From: Acidobacteria bacterium SCN 69-37
Lineage (GTDB): Bacteria > Acidobacteriota > Vicinamibacteria > Vicinamibacterales > SCN-69-37
Reading direction: 5' to 3'
Assembly: GCA_001724025.1 (NCBI GenBank)
Contig: MEDJ01000023.1
Location: 62,001 to 126,000, forward strand
DNA: 64,000 nucleotides
Shown here piece after piece: positions 27,765 through 36,505 of this stretch. How positions within the stretch are numbered: position 1 is the first letter of the stretch; the number at the start of each line of letters is the position of its first letter. The notes under the pieces were generated by a model. The model was given only the letters and a program-made list of their open reading frames with translations. It made no database searches and was not told the origin of the DNA. Both the position numbers and the translations under genes were made by a program.

Positions 27765-28896
27765 GGGCGAGTTCCGCATAGATGGCCTCGAGACGACGGG
27801 TCCGGGCCTCGAACGAGAGCACCGTTTCGATGCGCTGCCTGGCGGCGGCCGCCATCTCGCGTGCGCGATCGGGGTGCGACAGCGCGTCGATCATGGCAGC
27901 GGCCAGCGCCGCGGCGTCGTGTCTCGGCACCAGCAGCCCCTCTCGACCATCTGTGAAGAGTTCGGCCGTGCCGCCGGCGTCGGTCGCCACGAGCGGTGTG
28001 CCCAGCGCCATGGCTTCGAGGACCGCGTTCGGCGTGCCCTCGTACTCGGATGCCTGGACGAACAGATCGAACGCACTGTGCAGATCGACGATGTCCGTGC
28101 GATGACCGGTGAAGATGACGCGGTCTGTCAGGTCGAGCGCCCGGGCCTGCTCGCGCAACGCCGGCAGCAGGCTGCCGTCACCGACAATGGCGAGGCGGAG
28201 ACGCGGGACGGACGAGGCGACACGCGCCGTGGCCTCGAGCAGCAGGTCGAAGCGCTTCTGGCGCTCGACGCGACCGACGGCGCCCACGAGGATCTCGTCC
28301 GGAGCGACGCCGAGCGCGGCACGAACGCCGGCCGCGCGATCGGGCTGCCGGCGGAATGCCGCCGGATCGATGCCATTCAGGATGACTGTCACCCGATCGG
28401 ATTTTGCGCCGGCGGCGAGCAGCGTGGTGCGGATCTCGCTCGAGACGGCAATCACGCGCGGGAATCGTGCGAGCAGCCAGCGATCGACGGGATAGTAGAG
28501 CCGGCGTTCCCGCGGGCTCTGGCCCGTCCACCCGTGCGCGGTCGCCAGCGGGATCACACCGGTTCGTCGCCGGAGGTAGAGCGCGATCGCGTCCGTTTTG
28601 TAGTCGTGCGCGTGCACGATGTCGAAGCCGCCGTCCCTGACGATGGCCGCGAGCGGCGCGAGGACGGCGAGATCGAGCGAATGCCGCTCGCGCACTTCGA
28701 CGTAGTCGACGCCGAGCGCGCGGGCGCGCGTGTCGAGATCGAACTGCTGATCGCGCGCGTCCCTGATGTAGCAGACCCGTACGTCGTACCGGTCGCGATC
28801 GGTCTGTGCGGCACCGAGCAGGATCGTCTTTTCCGGACCGCCGCCCGGACCGGTCACGCTGCGGAGTTCGAGGACGCGGATGCGTCGGCGTGTCAC
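27757..28896 (-). CDS. Glycosyltransferase, GT4-like (GT-B)
   Basis: 379 residues. The N-terminal nucleotide-fold domain carries the GGPEKTILLGA loop. The C-terminal donor-binding domain carries VGAVGRVERQKRFDLLLEA, LAIVGDGSLLPAL, VIFTGHRTDI and the ExxE-type FVQASEYEGTPNAVLEAMALGTPLVATDAGG. A retaining GT4 enzyme is expected; donor and acceptor cannot be assigned. It overlaps both neighbours by a few bases on the same strand. Confidence 0.9.
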   Translation of the reverse strand: MTRRRIRVLELRSVTGPGGGPEKTILLGAAQTDRDRYDVRVCYIRDARDQQFDLDTRARALGVDYVEVRERHSLDLAVLAPLAAIVRDGGFDIVHAHDYKTDAIALYLRRRTGVIPLATAHGWTGQSPRERRLYYPVDRWLLARFPRVIAVSSEIRTTLLAAGAKSDRVTVILNGIDPAAFRRQPDRAAGVRAALGVAPDEILVGAVGRVERQKRFDLLLEATARVASSVPRLRLAIVGDGSLLPALREQARALDLTDRVIFTGHRTDIVDLHSAFDLFVQASEYEGTPNAVLEAMALGTPLVATDAGGTAELFTDGREGLLVPRHDAAALAAAMIDALSHPDRAREMAAAARQRIETVLSFEARTRRLEAIYAELAHA

Positions 28897-30089
28897 GGTC
28901 GTCGTCCTTCGGCCGCCCGACGCAGGATGTCGGCCAGCGGTCCCAGCTGGCGCGACCAGGTGAGTCCGGTGACGTCCGCGCGGCCGGCGAATGCGCGTCG
29001 TGCGTCCGGCGACAGCGCCAGCAGGTCGACCATGGCCGCGGCCAGCGTCTCCGGCGTCTCGGCCGCCACGCAGGCCGGGCGCAGCGCGTCGGGCAGGCTC
29101 GCCATGATGTTCGGTGTGACGACGGTCGGCAGGCCGGCGGCGACGGCTTCGAGCACCTTGTTCTGGATGCCACGCGCCGTGACGATGGGCGCCGCGGCCA
29201 CGGCCGCAGACCAGAGATACGGCCGGACGTCGGGTACGGCGCCCGTCACTTCGATCCCGAGGGCCGGATCCGCCAGCGCCTGCACCCGCGGCGTGGGTGC
29301 GGCCCCGACGATCGCGAGCGTCGCATCAGGTCTGACGCGCCGTACGTGCGGCCAGATCTCGCGCGCGAGCCAGGACGCGGCTTCCTCGTTCGGCGCATAG
29401 TTCATCACGCCGCAGATGACGACGCGGGCATCGGCCGCCGGCGGATTCGGTGGGGCGAGGGCGTCGACGTCTACGCCGTTGGGCACCACGGTGATCGGTG
29501 CGCCTGGAGCGAGGGCCGCCAGTTCCGCGCGTTCCCGCTCCGTGACGACGAGCGTTTCGCGTGCGGCACGCGTGGCCATCGACTCGAACGCGGCCAGCCG
29601 CGAGGCTTCGCGCTTGTAGATCCACGACATCGGTGGTGATGCCACCCGTGACAGGGCACGCCACTTCGCGGAATCGACGTCGACCATGTCGAGGACGAAC
29701 GGCAGGCCCGCCAGCGGTGGCTCCAGGGCCAGCCGCGCCATGCCCGAGCAGTAGGCCAGCACGACGTCGGGCGGGCGCCGGGCCACGGCCGTGGCGAGCG
29801 CCGTCCGCAGGCCGGGGCCATCGAGCATCACGTGTGTGAGCGGGCGGGGCGTGGGCAGGGCGGTGACCGCGCGCAGGCGATTCCGCCACGTTGGTACGCG
29901 CACCAGCTCGCAGGAGGCCGCCAGCCCGTCCAGATCCGGTCCGCGTGCTGCTTCGTCCTCGTCGTGCACCAGCGAGACGACGTCGACGACGGCCTGTCCG
30001 GCCAGCGTGCGGAGCATATGGAACGCGCGCACCCGATCCCCGCGGTTGGGGGCGTAGGGGAGCCGGTGCGTGAGGAAGAGGACGTTCAA
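28893..30089 (-). CDS. Glycosyltransferase of the exosortase/EPS-associated group
   Basis: 398 residues. The N-terminal MNVLFLTHRLPYAPNRGDRVRAFH, with PLTHVML and SAKWRALSR further on, is characteristic of the sugar transferase subfamily that accompanies exosortase-type EPS operons. The C-terminal half has VPNGVDVDALAP, VVICGVMNYAPNEEAASWLAREIWP and PIVTARGIQNKVLEAVAAGLPTV. It is the first gene of the minus-strand trio, divergent from the 30242 gene across 152 bases that contain a possible -10 (TACTAT near 30144). The substrate is unknown. Confidence 0.88.
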   Translation of the reverse strand: MNVLFLTHRLPYAPNRGDRVRAFHMLRTLAGQAVVDVVSLVHDEDEAARGPDLDGLAASCELVRVPTWRNRLRAVTALPTPRPLTHVMLDGPGLRTALATAVARRPPDVVLAYCSGMARLALEPPLAGLPFVLDMVDVDSAKWRALSRVASPPMSWIYKREASRLAAFESMATRAARETLVVTERERAELAALAPGAPITVVPNGVDVDALAPPNPPAADARVVICGVMNYAPNEEAASWLAREIWPHVRRVRPDATLAIVGAAPTPRVQALADPALGIEVTGAVPDVRPYLWSAAVAAAPIVTARGIQNKVLEAVAAGLPTVVTPNIMASLPDALRPACVAAETPETLAAAMVDLLALSPDARRAFAGRADVTGLTWSRQLGPLADILRRAAEGRRP

Positions 30090-30241
30090 GATGGCGAGAT
30101 CCGCGCGCAGGCAGGTGGCACATCGCCCGCGCCGGCCGATGTTACTATGAGCCTGCTGAAAAGCGCAGGTATCCCGCGCGTGTCTGCGACTGCCACGATC
30201 GGTCGGCCGTCCGACGAGCTTCCTGGACGGATCTGGCAGTA

Positions 30242-31468
30242 ATGACGACCCACGACATGCCGCCCGCGTCGATCCTCGCCGTCACGAGTGAAGTGCCCTG
30301 GCCGTTGACGAGCGGCGGCCGGTTGCGGACCTATCATCTGCTGCGACAACTGGCGCAGGTCCATCGCGTGACGCTCGTCGTGCCGATCGCCGGCGCCGCG
30401 GCGACCGCCGGTGACGCCCTGCGTGCCGCGGGCATCGACCTGCGTGTCGTCGCGTGCGGCATGGGCGGTCCCGTGCGCCAGGGCACGGCGGCGTTGTCGG
30501 CGCTGCTCAGGTCCGAGCCGTACGTGATGTACCGACGCCATCGCCATCAGGCAGTGGCCCGGGCGCTGCCGCGTGTGGCCAGCGACGTGGCGGCCGACGT
30601 GTTGTATTTCGATCATCTCGATGGCTTTGCGTATCCCGACGTCCCGGGTACGGCCGTGGTCGGTGATCTGCACAACGTGTATTCGATGCTGCTGGCCCGG
30701 ACCGCCGCCGAAGAACGCCGGCCGATCTGGCGGCCGTATCTCGCGCGCGAGGCGCGCCTGCTCGCGCGTGCGGAAGCCGCCGCGGCAAATCGCGCGCGGT
30801 TGCTGTTCAGCGTCTCGGCACAGGAGCAGCGGCACTTTGCCGCGCTGGGATCGGCCCGCGTCGAGATCGTCCCGAACGGCGTCGACTGCGCGGCGTATGC
30901 CAACCTGCCGGTCGGGCGTCGGGGCGCGCCGGTGGTGATGTTCCTCGGCGCCCTGTCGTGGGCGCCCAACGCGACGGCAGCCGAGTTCCTGGCACACGAC
31001 GTCCTGCCGCAACTGCGCACGCACGTCCCCGGCGTCGTGCTCCGTATCGTCGGTCGGGATCCGGGGCCGAGAATCCTGCGACTGGCCGACGATCCAGCCA
31101 TCGATATCGCGGGGTCGGTCCCCGACGTGATGCCGTACCTGCGGGAGTCGACGGTGCTTGCCGTTCCGCTCGGCGCCGGGGGTGGCACGCGGCTGAAGAT
31201 CCTCGAAGCGTTCGCCGCGGGCATCCCTGTCGTCAGCACGCCCATCGGGTGCGAAGGGATTGACGCGGTCGACGGCGAGCACCTGGTCGTGGCCGAATTG
31301 CCGGAGTTCACCGAGGCGATTGCGCGTGTCCTGCGCGAGCCCGAACGCGCGGCCCGCATGGCGGCCGCCGCGCGACGACTCGTGGAACAGCACTACGACT
31401 GGACCGCGATCGGTCGCCGCGCGGCCCGGGCGATTGCCGAAATCGTCCCTGCACCGCGCGTCAGCTGA
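30242..31468 (+). CDS. Glycosyltransferase, GT4-like
   Basis: 408 residues. The opening SEVPWPLTSGGRLRTYHLLRQL and the C-terminal NGVDCAAYANLP, VVMFLGALSWAPNATAAEFL, RIVGRDPGPRI and AVPLGAGGGTRLKILEAFAAG give a GT-B enzyme of the same broad subfamily as its divergent neighbour at 28893, whose order of motifs it shares. It probably adds one sugar to the repeat unit. Its 3' end overlaps the convergent lyase-like gene by 8 bases. Confidence 0.9.
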   Translation: MTTHDMPPASILAVTSEVPWPLTSGGRLRTYHLLRQLAQVHRVTLVVPIAGAAATAGDALRAAGIDLRVVACGMGGPVRQGTAALSALLRSEPYVMYRRHRHQAVARALPRVASDVAADVLYFDHLDGFAYPDVPGTAVVGDLHNVYSMLLARTAAEERRPIWRPYLAREARLLARAEAAAANRARLLFSVSAQEQRHFAALGSARVEIVPNGVDCAAYANLPVGRRGAPVVMFLGALSWAPNATAAEFLAHDVLPQLRTHVPGVVLRIVGRDPGPRILRLADDPAIDIAGSVPDVMPYLRESTVLAVPLGAGGGTRLKILEAFAAGIPVVSTPIGCEGIDAVDGEHLVVAELPEFTEAIARVLREPERAARMAAAARRLVEQHYDWTAIGRRAARAIAEIVPAPRVS

Positions 31469-34046
31469 GCAGCCACCAGATCACGACTGCGAGCACGACG
31501 AGGACACCCGTCGCGGCGAGCATCGCCAGCCGCCGGACGGCGTGCGTTCGCTGCGGCACGAACGCGGACCGTCGGGCCGTCGCCGGTGGCGGCGCCAGCG
31601 TCACGGGCGGCGGCAGCGCCTGCAGGCGCCCGACGAGCCAGCCGCATCGAATCCCCTGTGTCAGGACCAGCACGATCGGCCGCGTGAACGTGTAGCCGTC
31701 CATCTGCGGCAGCGCCGTCGTGGCGTGATCGAAGAAGAACGTGGCCCGTTCCGCGAAACGATCGCGATCGGCGCCGTCCGTGTGCCGTGCGGCCCACTGG
31801 AACACATCGGCCTTGCGGAGATCCTGCGCGGTCCACGTCTGCGTCGGGAACTCCAGCCGATCGGGACGTTCCAGGTACGGACGCTCGTGATCCGTCATGA
31901 AACGTGCGAACGTCAGGAGCACCGACCGCGCCCATCCCGCCATCGCGTCGCACTCGCCCAGGCTGATCTTGTGATCGAGGTACACGCCGAGTGCCTGCAG
32001 GAACGCGGTGTAGGACCAGTACCCTTCGATGTCGTCGACGTACGCCGATGAGACCGGATCGCCCGGCGCCGCGGTCCGCCGGATGAGCGCCTCCGCCTTG
32101 TCGAGGAACCGCCGCTCGCCGGACAAACGGTGCGCGACGATGCACGCGAGGATCGAATGGCCGACGCCGCGGCCGGGCCCGTGGTGGCCCGCCGTGTAGT
32201 CGGCCAGGCCCGTCGGCTGCCGACTGAGCCGGCGCAGCGGCGTCAGCCCGCCATCGTCCATGTCGATGACCCATTGTCCGAGGGCGATGGCCGTCTCGCG
32301 CGACAGCGGGTCGCCAGTGAGGAAGTAGTGCAGCATCAGGCCGAGGTTGTAGTTGTGCTCGGCCGATGGCCCGCCGCCGGCCGACCCGACGCGGGGATAC
32401 GTGCGGTGCGTCGACGTGCCGGCGTCGACGTAGTGGTTCGTGTGCCAGAACAGACCGTGGTTGTACGCGGCCTTGTCGTCGCTCGTGTGATAGACGTCGA
32501 TGTCGTACACGTGCCTGGCGAGGTCGTCCATCAGGCGCCACCAACGCTGATCGCCCGTCAACAGGAACTGGCACGCGAAGCCGGCCACGGCGTCGTACTG
32601 ATTGTTGTAGTGCGAGACGAACGGCCGATCCGGGGGCTGGAAAGCCGACTCGTGATCGGCGGGCAGATCGCCGAAATGCCGCCACCCGTATTCGTCGGCC
32701 CGTTCACGCTTGGCGACGAACCCGCGATCGGGATCGAGCGAGAGATCGGCCAGCGACGTGTAGGCGGGATCCGGCTCGCCGAGCGGCTGGTCCAGGCCGG
32801 GGATGGCGGCGGCCCGTGCCACCTGGTCGATCGGGATCCGGAATCGCTGCGGGACGAGGCACCAGGCGAGCGGTTGGGGAGAGACCGGGTCGTCGCCGCA
32901 GGCCACCACGAACGTGTGTGTCTTCTGTTCGCCGCCCTGGAGTTCGTGGACGTCGCCCGCGTCGTCGGGGAACAGGCCGATCGTCACGGCTGCCTCGTCG
33001 AGCGCCAGCGCGCGCGGGAAATTCTGCCAGAAGTCCGGGACGGCGACGTGCAATGGGCCGGCGGCGGCCTGGACGCTGAGCACCGGCGTGGCGCGATCGC
33101 CGGTCCACGTGCCCTCCGCCGTGTGGCAGCGGTAGCCGCGGAACGGCAGGCGGATCCGGGCGTCCCTGGTGACGTGTGTGCGGGACTGCCACTGATCGCC
33201 GCCGCTCGACGCCTGAAGCAGCGTGACGGGCGGCGTGACGGCGGCGGCCGGCGTCGAGGGATCGATCGCGAGGCCCGCCGAGGTGATGCCCCCGGCCGGG
33301 CGGATGCGCACACGCGCCGCGTCCAGGAAGATCGACCCGGGATCGCCGAGGGGCCACTGGCCTCCCGGGTGCTCGGCGCGTCGGCGATTGCGGATCGTCA
33401 GGTGGACGCGCGCGGCCGGCGTGCTGCTGAAAATCTCGACACGCGCGAACACGACCAGCGACGTCGACCCGAGGCCGGCCGGCGGCGTGGCCGTGACGTG
33501 GATCTCGGCCCTGACCGGTCCGCGGGCGACTACGGTGATGGCATCCACGGTCCAGGCGCCGGTCTGGCCCCCTGTGGCGATCTCCAGGCCCGCCCCGTCG
33601 GCGGCGACGACGTCGCCGGCTGCCGTGGTCATGGATGAGATCGGAAACGACCCACCGCGCTCGATCCGGAACGTCGTCGGTCCCGTCGTGAGTTGTACGT
33701 GATTGAGGCCGTGATCGAGGATCAGGCCGTCGTCAGCAGGTGCGGTGGTGTCGTCGGCGGCGAGGGCGAGATCGTAGGCCGTCCCCGCGCGACCGCTGCG
33801 CGTGGCCGCGAAGTCCAGCAGCGCCCACCGGATGGTGCCGTCCGGCCATCGTTCCAGTTCGCGGAACTGGGTGGCGGCGGGTGCGGCGTCATCGCGGGCG
33901 AGCCGGAGTGTCGAAAGATCCCGGACCATGCCGGCCGGGAACGGGACACCGGTGGTGACGGGCTCCCGGAAGCGGGGGCCCGTTTCGTCCGGACTGTCGA
34001 CAACGGTGAGGCGAAGAACAGGGAAAGGACAGGGAGGCCACGACAT
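31461..34046 (-). CDS. RIFT-barrel (YetA/exo-rhamnogalacturonan lyase-like) protein with C-terminal membrane anchor
   Basis: 861 residues. The N-terminal region (PVTTGVPFPAGMVRDL, FRELERWPDGTIRWALLDF) matches the RIFT barrel that opens YetA/PcRGLX-type proteins, whose characterised members act on rhamnogalacturonan. The centre has beta-rich lyase-like segments (GYRCHTAEGTWTGD, FWQNFPRAL). From about 470 an alpha/alpha-toroid-like part follows, with FVSHYNNQYDAVAGF, HTNHYVDAGTSTHRTYP and TAGHHGPGRGVGHS. The last 22 residues are a membrane helix (LAMLAATGVLVVLAVVIWWLLS) preceded by Arg residues. There is no N-terminal signal, so the topology (tail-anchored, bulk inside or exported) is open. A role in trimming or degrading the EPS is inferred. 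Confidence 0.75.
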   Translation of the reverse strand: MSWPPCPFPVLRLTVVDSPDETGPRFREPVTTGVPFPAGMVRDLSTLRLARDDAAPAATQFRELERWPDGTIRWALLDFAATRSGRAGTAYDLALAADDTTAPADDGLILDHGLNHVQLTTGPTTFRIERGGSFPISSMTTAAGDVVAADGAGLEIATGGQTGAWTVDAITVVARGPVRAEIHVTATPPAGLGSTSLVVFARVEIFSSTPAARVHLTIRNRRRAEHPGGQWPLGDPGSIFLDAARVRIRPAGGITSAGLAIDPSTPAAAVTPPVTLLQASSGGDQWQSRTHVTRDARIRLPFRGYRCHTAEGTWTGDRATPVLSVQAAAGPLHVAVPDFWQNFPRALALDEAAVTIGLFPDDAGDVHELQGGEQKTHTFVVACGDDPVSPQPLAWCLVPQRFRIPIDQVARAAAIPGLDQPLGEPDPAYTSLADLSLDPDRGFVAKRERADEYGWRHFGDLPADHESAFQPPDRPFVSHYNNQYDAVAGFACQFLLTGDQRWWRLMDDLARHVYDIDVYHTSDDKAAYNHGLFWHTNHYVDAGTSTHRTYPRVGSAGGGPSAEHNYNLGLMLHYFLTGDPLSRETAIALGQWVIDMDDGGLTPLRRLSRQPTGLADYTAGHHGPGRGVGHSILACIVAHRLSGERRFLDKAEALIRRTAAPGDPVSSAYVDDIEGYWSYTAFLQALGVYLDHKISLGECDAMAGWARSVLLTFARFMTDHERPYLERPDRLEFPTQTWTAQDLRKADVFQWAARHTDGADRDRFAERATFFFDHATTALPQMDGYTFTRPIVLVLTQGIRCGWLVGRLQALPPPVTLAPPPATARRSAFVPQRTHAVRRLAMLAATGVLVVLAVVIWWLLS

Positions 34047-34117
34047 GCCGATATCGCCGATGATACTGCGGGCGCCCGGCGGTCATCGGCAGCGGTCGAT
34101 GTCGTGGTCCCTCGTCG

Positions 34118-36505
34118 TCAGGCGCCCGGATAGCCTGGCGGCAGCCAGCCCCCATTCCGACAGGTCCATCCCGATCCGGGTGCCGGCGTCGTGCAGCTGC
34201 CTGGCGTCGATGGCACCGGCGTCACGGCGGGGGGGACGACGGGCGCCGGAACCACGCCGGGCGGCAGCCATCCGCCGCCAGCGCAGACCCAGTCCGCGCC
34301 GGGGCGCGGGCTGGTGCAGACAGACACGACAGGCGGTGTCGAGGGCGTCTGGGGCACCGTCGGCACGACGGGCGGCGTGATCGGGGCCGATGTCGTCGGT
34401 GGCGTCATGCCCGGCGGCAGCCAGCCGCCGTTGTAGCAGGTGCCGCCTCCCATCGATGCGAAGGGATCGGGCGTCGAGCAGCCGGCCGAGGACGCGGGGG
34501 GCGCGGGCGGCGACGTCACGGGCGGTGGCATGACCGGGGCCGATGTGGCCGGTGGTGTCATGCCCGGCGGCAGCCAGCCACCGTTGTAGCAGGTCCCGCC
34601 ACCCATGGCCGCGAACGGATCGGGCGTCGGACAGCCGCTCGACGATGTTGGCGGCGTTGGTGGCGGGGCTGGCGGCGGTGGCGCGGTCGTGACGTTGCCG
34701 ACCGTCACCACCCGCACGGCAGACATCGTCACGTTGCCGGCTGCGTCCCGCGCGGCCGCGCGCAGGGCGTGGCTGCCGTTGACGGCATTCGTCGTGTTCC
34801 AGCTGACGGCGTAGGGGGCCGTCGTATCCGGCGATCCGAGGTTCACGCCGTTCAGTGTGAACTGCACGGACACTACGCCCACGTTGTCCGACGCGGCTGC
34901 CGAGACCGTCACCACGCCTCGGATCGTGGCGCCGGCGGCTGGCGCCGTCAGGCTCACTGTCGGCGCCGTCGTGTCGGCCACGACGTTGCGGACCGTCACC
35001 GTGACGGGGGCGGAGGTGGCCGTGTTACCGGCTGTATCGCGGGCCACGGCGCGGATCTGGCGCGTGCCATTGGCCGCGGACGTCGTGTTCCACGTCTGCT
35101 GATAGGGAGCCGTCGTGTCTTCGGCGCCGATCGTCACGCCGTCGACCGTGAACCACACGCTGCTGACACCCACGTTGTCCGAGGCGGCAGCTGTCAGCGC
35201 GATCGTCCCCGAGACCGTCGTCCCTGTCGCCGGCGTCGTCACGGATACGACAGGCGCGGTCGTGTCGACGGCGCTCGCACTGCCCGCGTATTCGTCGGCG
35301 CCGACATCGACGCTGCCGCCGATCGGGCGCGCCTGACCGTCCCAGTCGACGGGGACGTCAGTCGTGAGCGTGCCGCGATCGATGGCCGGCGTCGCGCTGG
35401 CCGTCAGGTGGAGATCGCCGCCGTTCGCGTTCGCGAACCAGCTCGATGCGGCCGTCCAGACGTTGCCCGACGCCGACGAAACGGCTCCATCGCGGTTCTG
35501 CAGGCCCTTGTCGGCGAGGTTGTTGATGACGGTGACGCCGGTCGTGTGCGGAAAGCGCGTCTCGATGGCGTTCGGATACTGGCCGTTCGTCCAGATCGTG
35601 TTGTGCGCGACGATGGTCGACGGGCTGTCGTAGACCGCGATCGGGACATCGCCGCCGCTGCCGGGACTGCGCACGATCATGTTGTTGCGGATGATGCCGC
35701 CCGTGTGATCGTTCGGCGTGCGCTCGACGAGGCCGAGGCTGATGTCGCGGTGGTTGTCGACGAAGGTGTTGCCCTCGACAATCGTGCCGCTCGATCCGTT
35801 CCACATCAGCACGGCCGGTCCGCCGAGCTGACCCTGCGGACCGCGGATGCGGCGGAAGAGGTTGTGCCGGATCACCCAGTTGCGGCCCGTGTGGATATCG
35901 AGGCCGTTCGTGTAATAGCTCGGTGCCGTGGTCGTGTACTCGAAGACGCAGTATTCGACGACGCCGTTGTCGACGCCGCCGCCGGTACCGTCCGGATTCG
36001 CCTTCACCAGCTGCTGGCCGCCGTCGACCAGGCGGACGTTGTAGAGGCGCGGGGACTGCGTCCCGGGATTCAGCATGACCGGGTGCTGATAGATATCTCT
36101 GATCGTCAGGTTGGCGATCGTGAGGTTGGTGACGCCGTTCCCGGCCCAGATGCCGAACGGCACTGCAGAGCTGGCGACGCCCATGCCCTGACCGACGAGG
36201 ACAACGTCGTTGCGGTTGTTGGTCGCACCGCGGAGCGTGACATTCGTCTTGTTGCCGTTGACCCAGAGCGTGCTGGTCAGGGCGTACGTGCCCGGCGCGA
36301 TGACGATGGTCTGATTCGAGGCGACGGCGTTGACGGCCGCCTGGAGGGCTGCGACGGTCGAGACCTGGATGACCGTCCCGCCCGGCGCCGGCAGAGCCGG
36401 CACCGAGTCAGGCGAGAGGGCGAGCGTGGGGCGTGGCGACCAGAAGCCGGGGAGGGTGGCGGCGACCAGCGTCAGCGTGGTAAGGCCGATGAACCGCCGG
36501 ATCAT
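34118..36505 (-). CDS. Secreted beta-helix protein with Ig-like and NGGWLPP repeats
   Basis: 795 residues from ATG 36505, which overlaps the stop of the 36505-38988 gene; the upstream open frame is not needed. A signal peptide (MIRRFIGLTTLTLVAATLP) is followed by a pectate-lyase-like right-handed beta-helix at about 45-400 (IVIAPGTYALTSTLWV, NLTIANLTIRDIYQHP, VEGNTFVDNHRDI) ending in PIGGSVDVGADEY. Two bacterial Ig-like repeats come next (about 413-510 and 511-607; ASDNVGVSSVWFTVDG, ASDNVGVVSVQFTLNG), then Pro/Thr linkers with four copies of C-x2-P...C-x-x-GGWLPP at about 625, 676, 730 and 771. The protein ends GGWLPPGYPGA. It is probably an extracellular glycan-binding or glycan-modifying protein; a catalytic function is not proven. 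Confidence 0.8.
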   Translation of the reverse strand: MIRRFIGLTTLTLVAATLPGFWSPRPTLALSPDSVPALPAPGGTVIQVSTVAALQAAVNAVASNQTIVIAPGTYALTSTLWVNGNKTNVTLRGATNNRNDVVLVGQGMGVASSAVPFGIWAGNGVTNLTIANLTIRDIYQHPVMLNPGTQSPRLYNVRLVDGGQQLVKANPDGTGGGVDNGVVEYCVFEYTTTAPSYYTNGLDIHTGRNWVIRHNLFRRIRGPQGQLGGPAVLMWNGSSGTIVEGNTFVDNHRDISLGLVERTPNDHTGGIIRNNMIVRSPGSGGDVPIAVYDSPSTIVAHNTIWTNGQYPNAIETRFPHTTGVTVINNLADKGLQNRDGAVSSASGNVWTAASSWFANANGGDLHLTASATPAIDRGTLTTDVPVDWDGQARPIGGSVDVGADEYAGSASAVDTTAPVVSVTTPATGTTVSGTIALTAAASDNVGVSSVWFTVDGVTIGAEDTTAPYQQTWNTTSAANGTRQIRAVARDTAGNTATSAPVTVTVRNVVADTTAPTVSLTAPAAGATIRGVVTVSAAASDNVGVVSVQFTLNGVNLGSPDTTAPYAVSWNTTNAVNGSHALRAAARDAAGNVTMSAVRVVTVGNVTTAPPPPAPPPTPPTSSSGCPTPDPFAAMGGGTCYNGGWLPPGMTPPATSAPVMPPPVTSPPAPPASSAGCSTPDPFASMGGGTCYNGGWLPPGMTPPTTSAPITPPVVPTVPQTPSTPPVVSVCTSPRPGADWVCAGGGWLPPGVVPAPVVPPAVTPVPSTPGSCTTPAPGSGWTCRNGGWLPPGYPGA
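34121..34633 (-). repeat. Four C-x2-P...C-x-x-GGWLPP repeats (protein level)
   Basis: The first two copies are near-identical (CxTPDPFAxMGGGTCYNGGW). The third is CTSPRPGADWVCAGGGW and the fourth CTTPAPGSGWTCRNGGW. Each has two Cys 12-15 residues apart and is followed by LPPG and a Pro/Thr/Ser linker. The DNA words, such as GGCAGCCAGCCGCCGTTGTA, recur at about 34417, 34568, 36535, 36672 and 36814. Confidence 0.85.
34685..35269 (-). repeat. Two tandem bacterial Ig-like domains in the beta-helix protein
   Basis: Two domains of about 97 residues, each running from DTTAPxVS through ASDNVGV and NTTxAxNGxxxxRAxARDxAGN. The first carries WFTVDG and the second VQFTLNG. They match, copy by copy, the Ig-like domains of the upstream gene. 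Confidence 0.85.
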
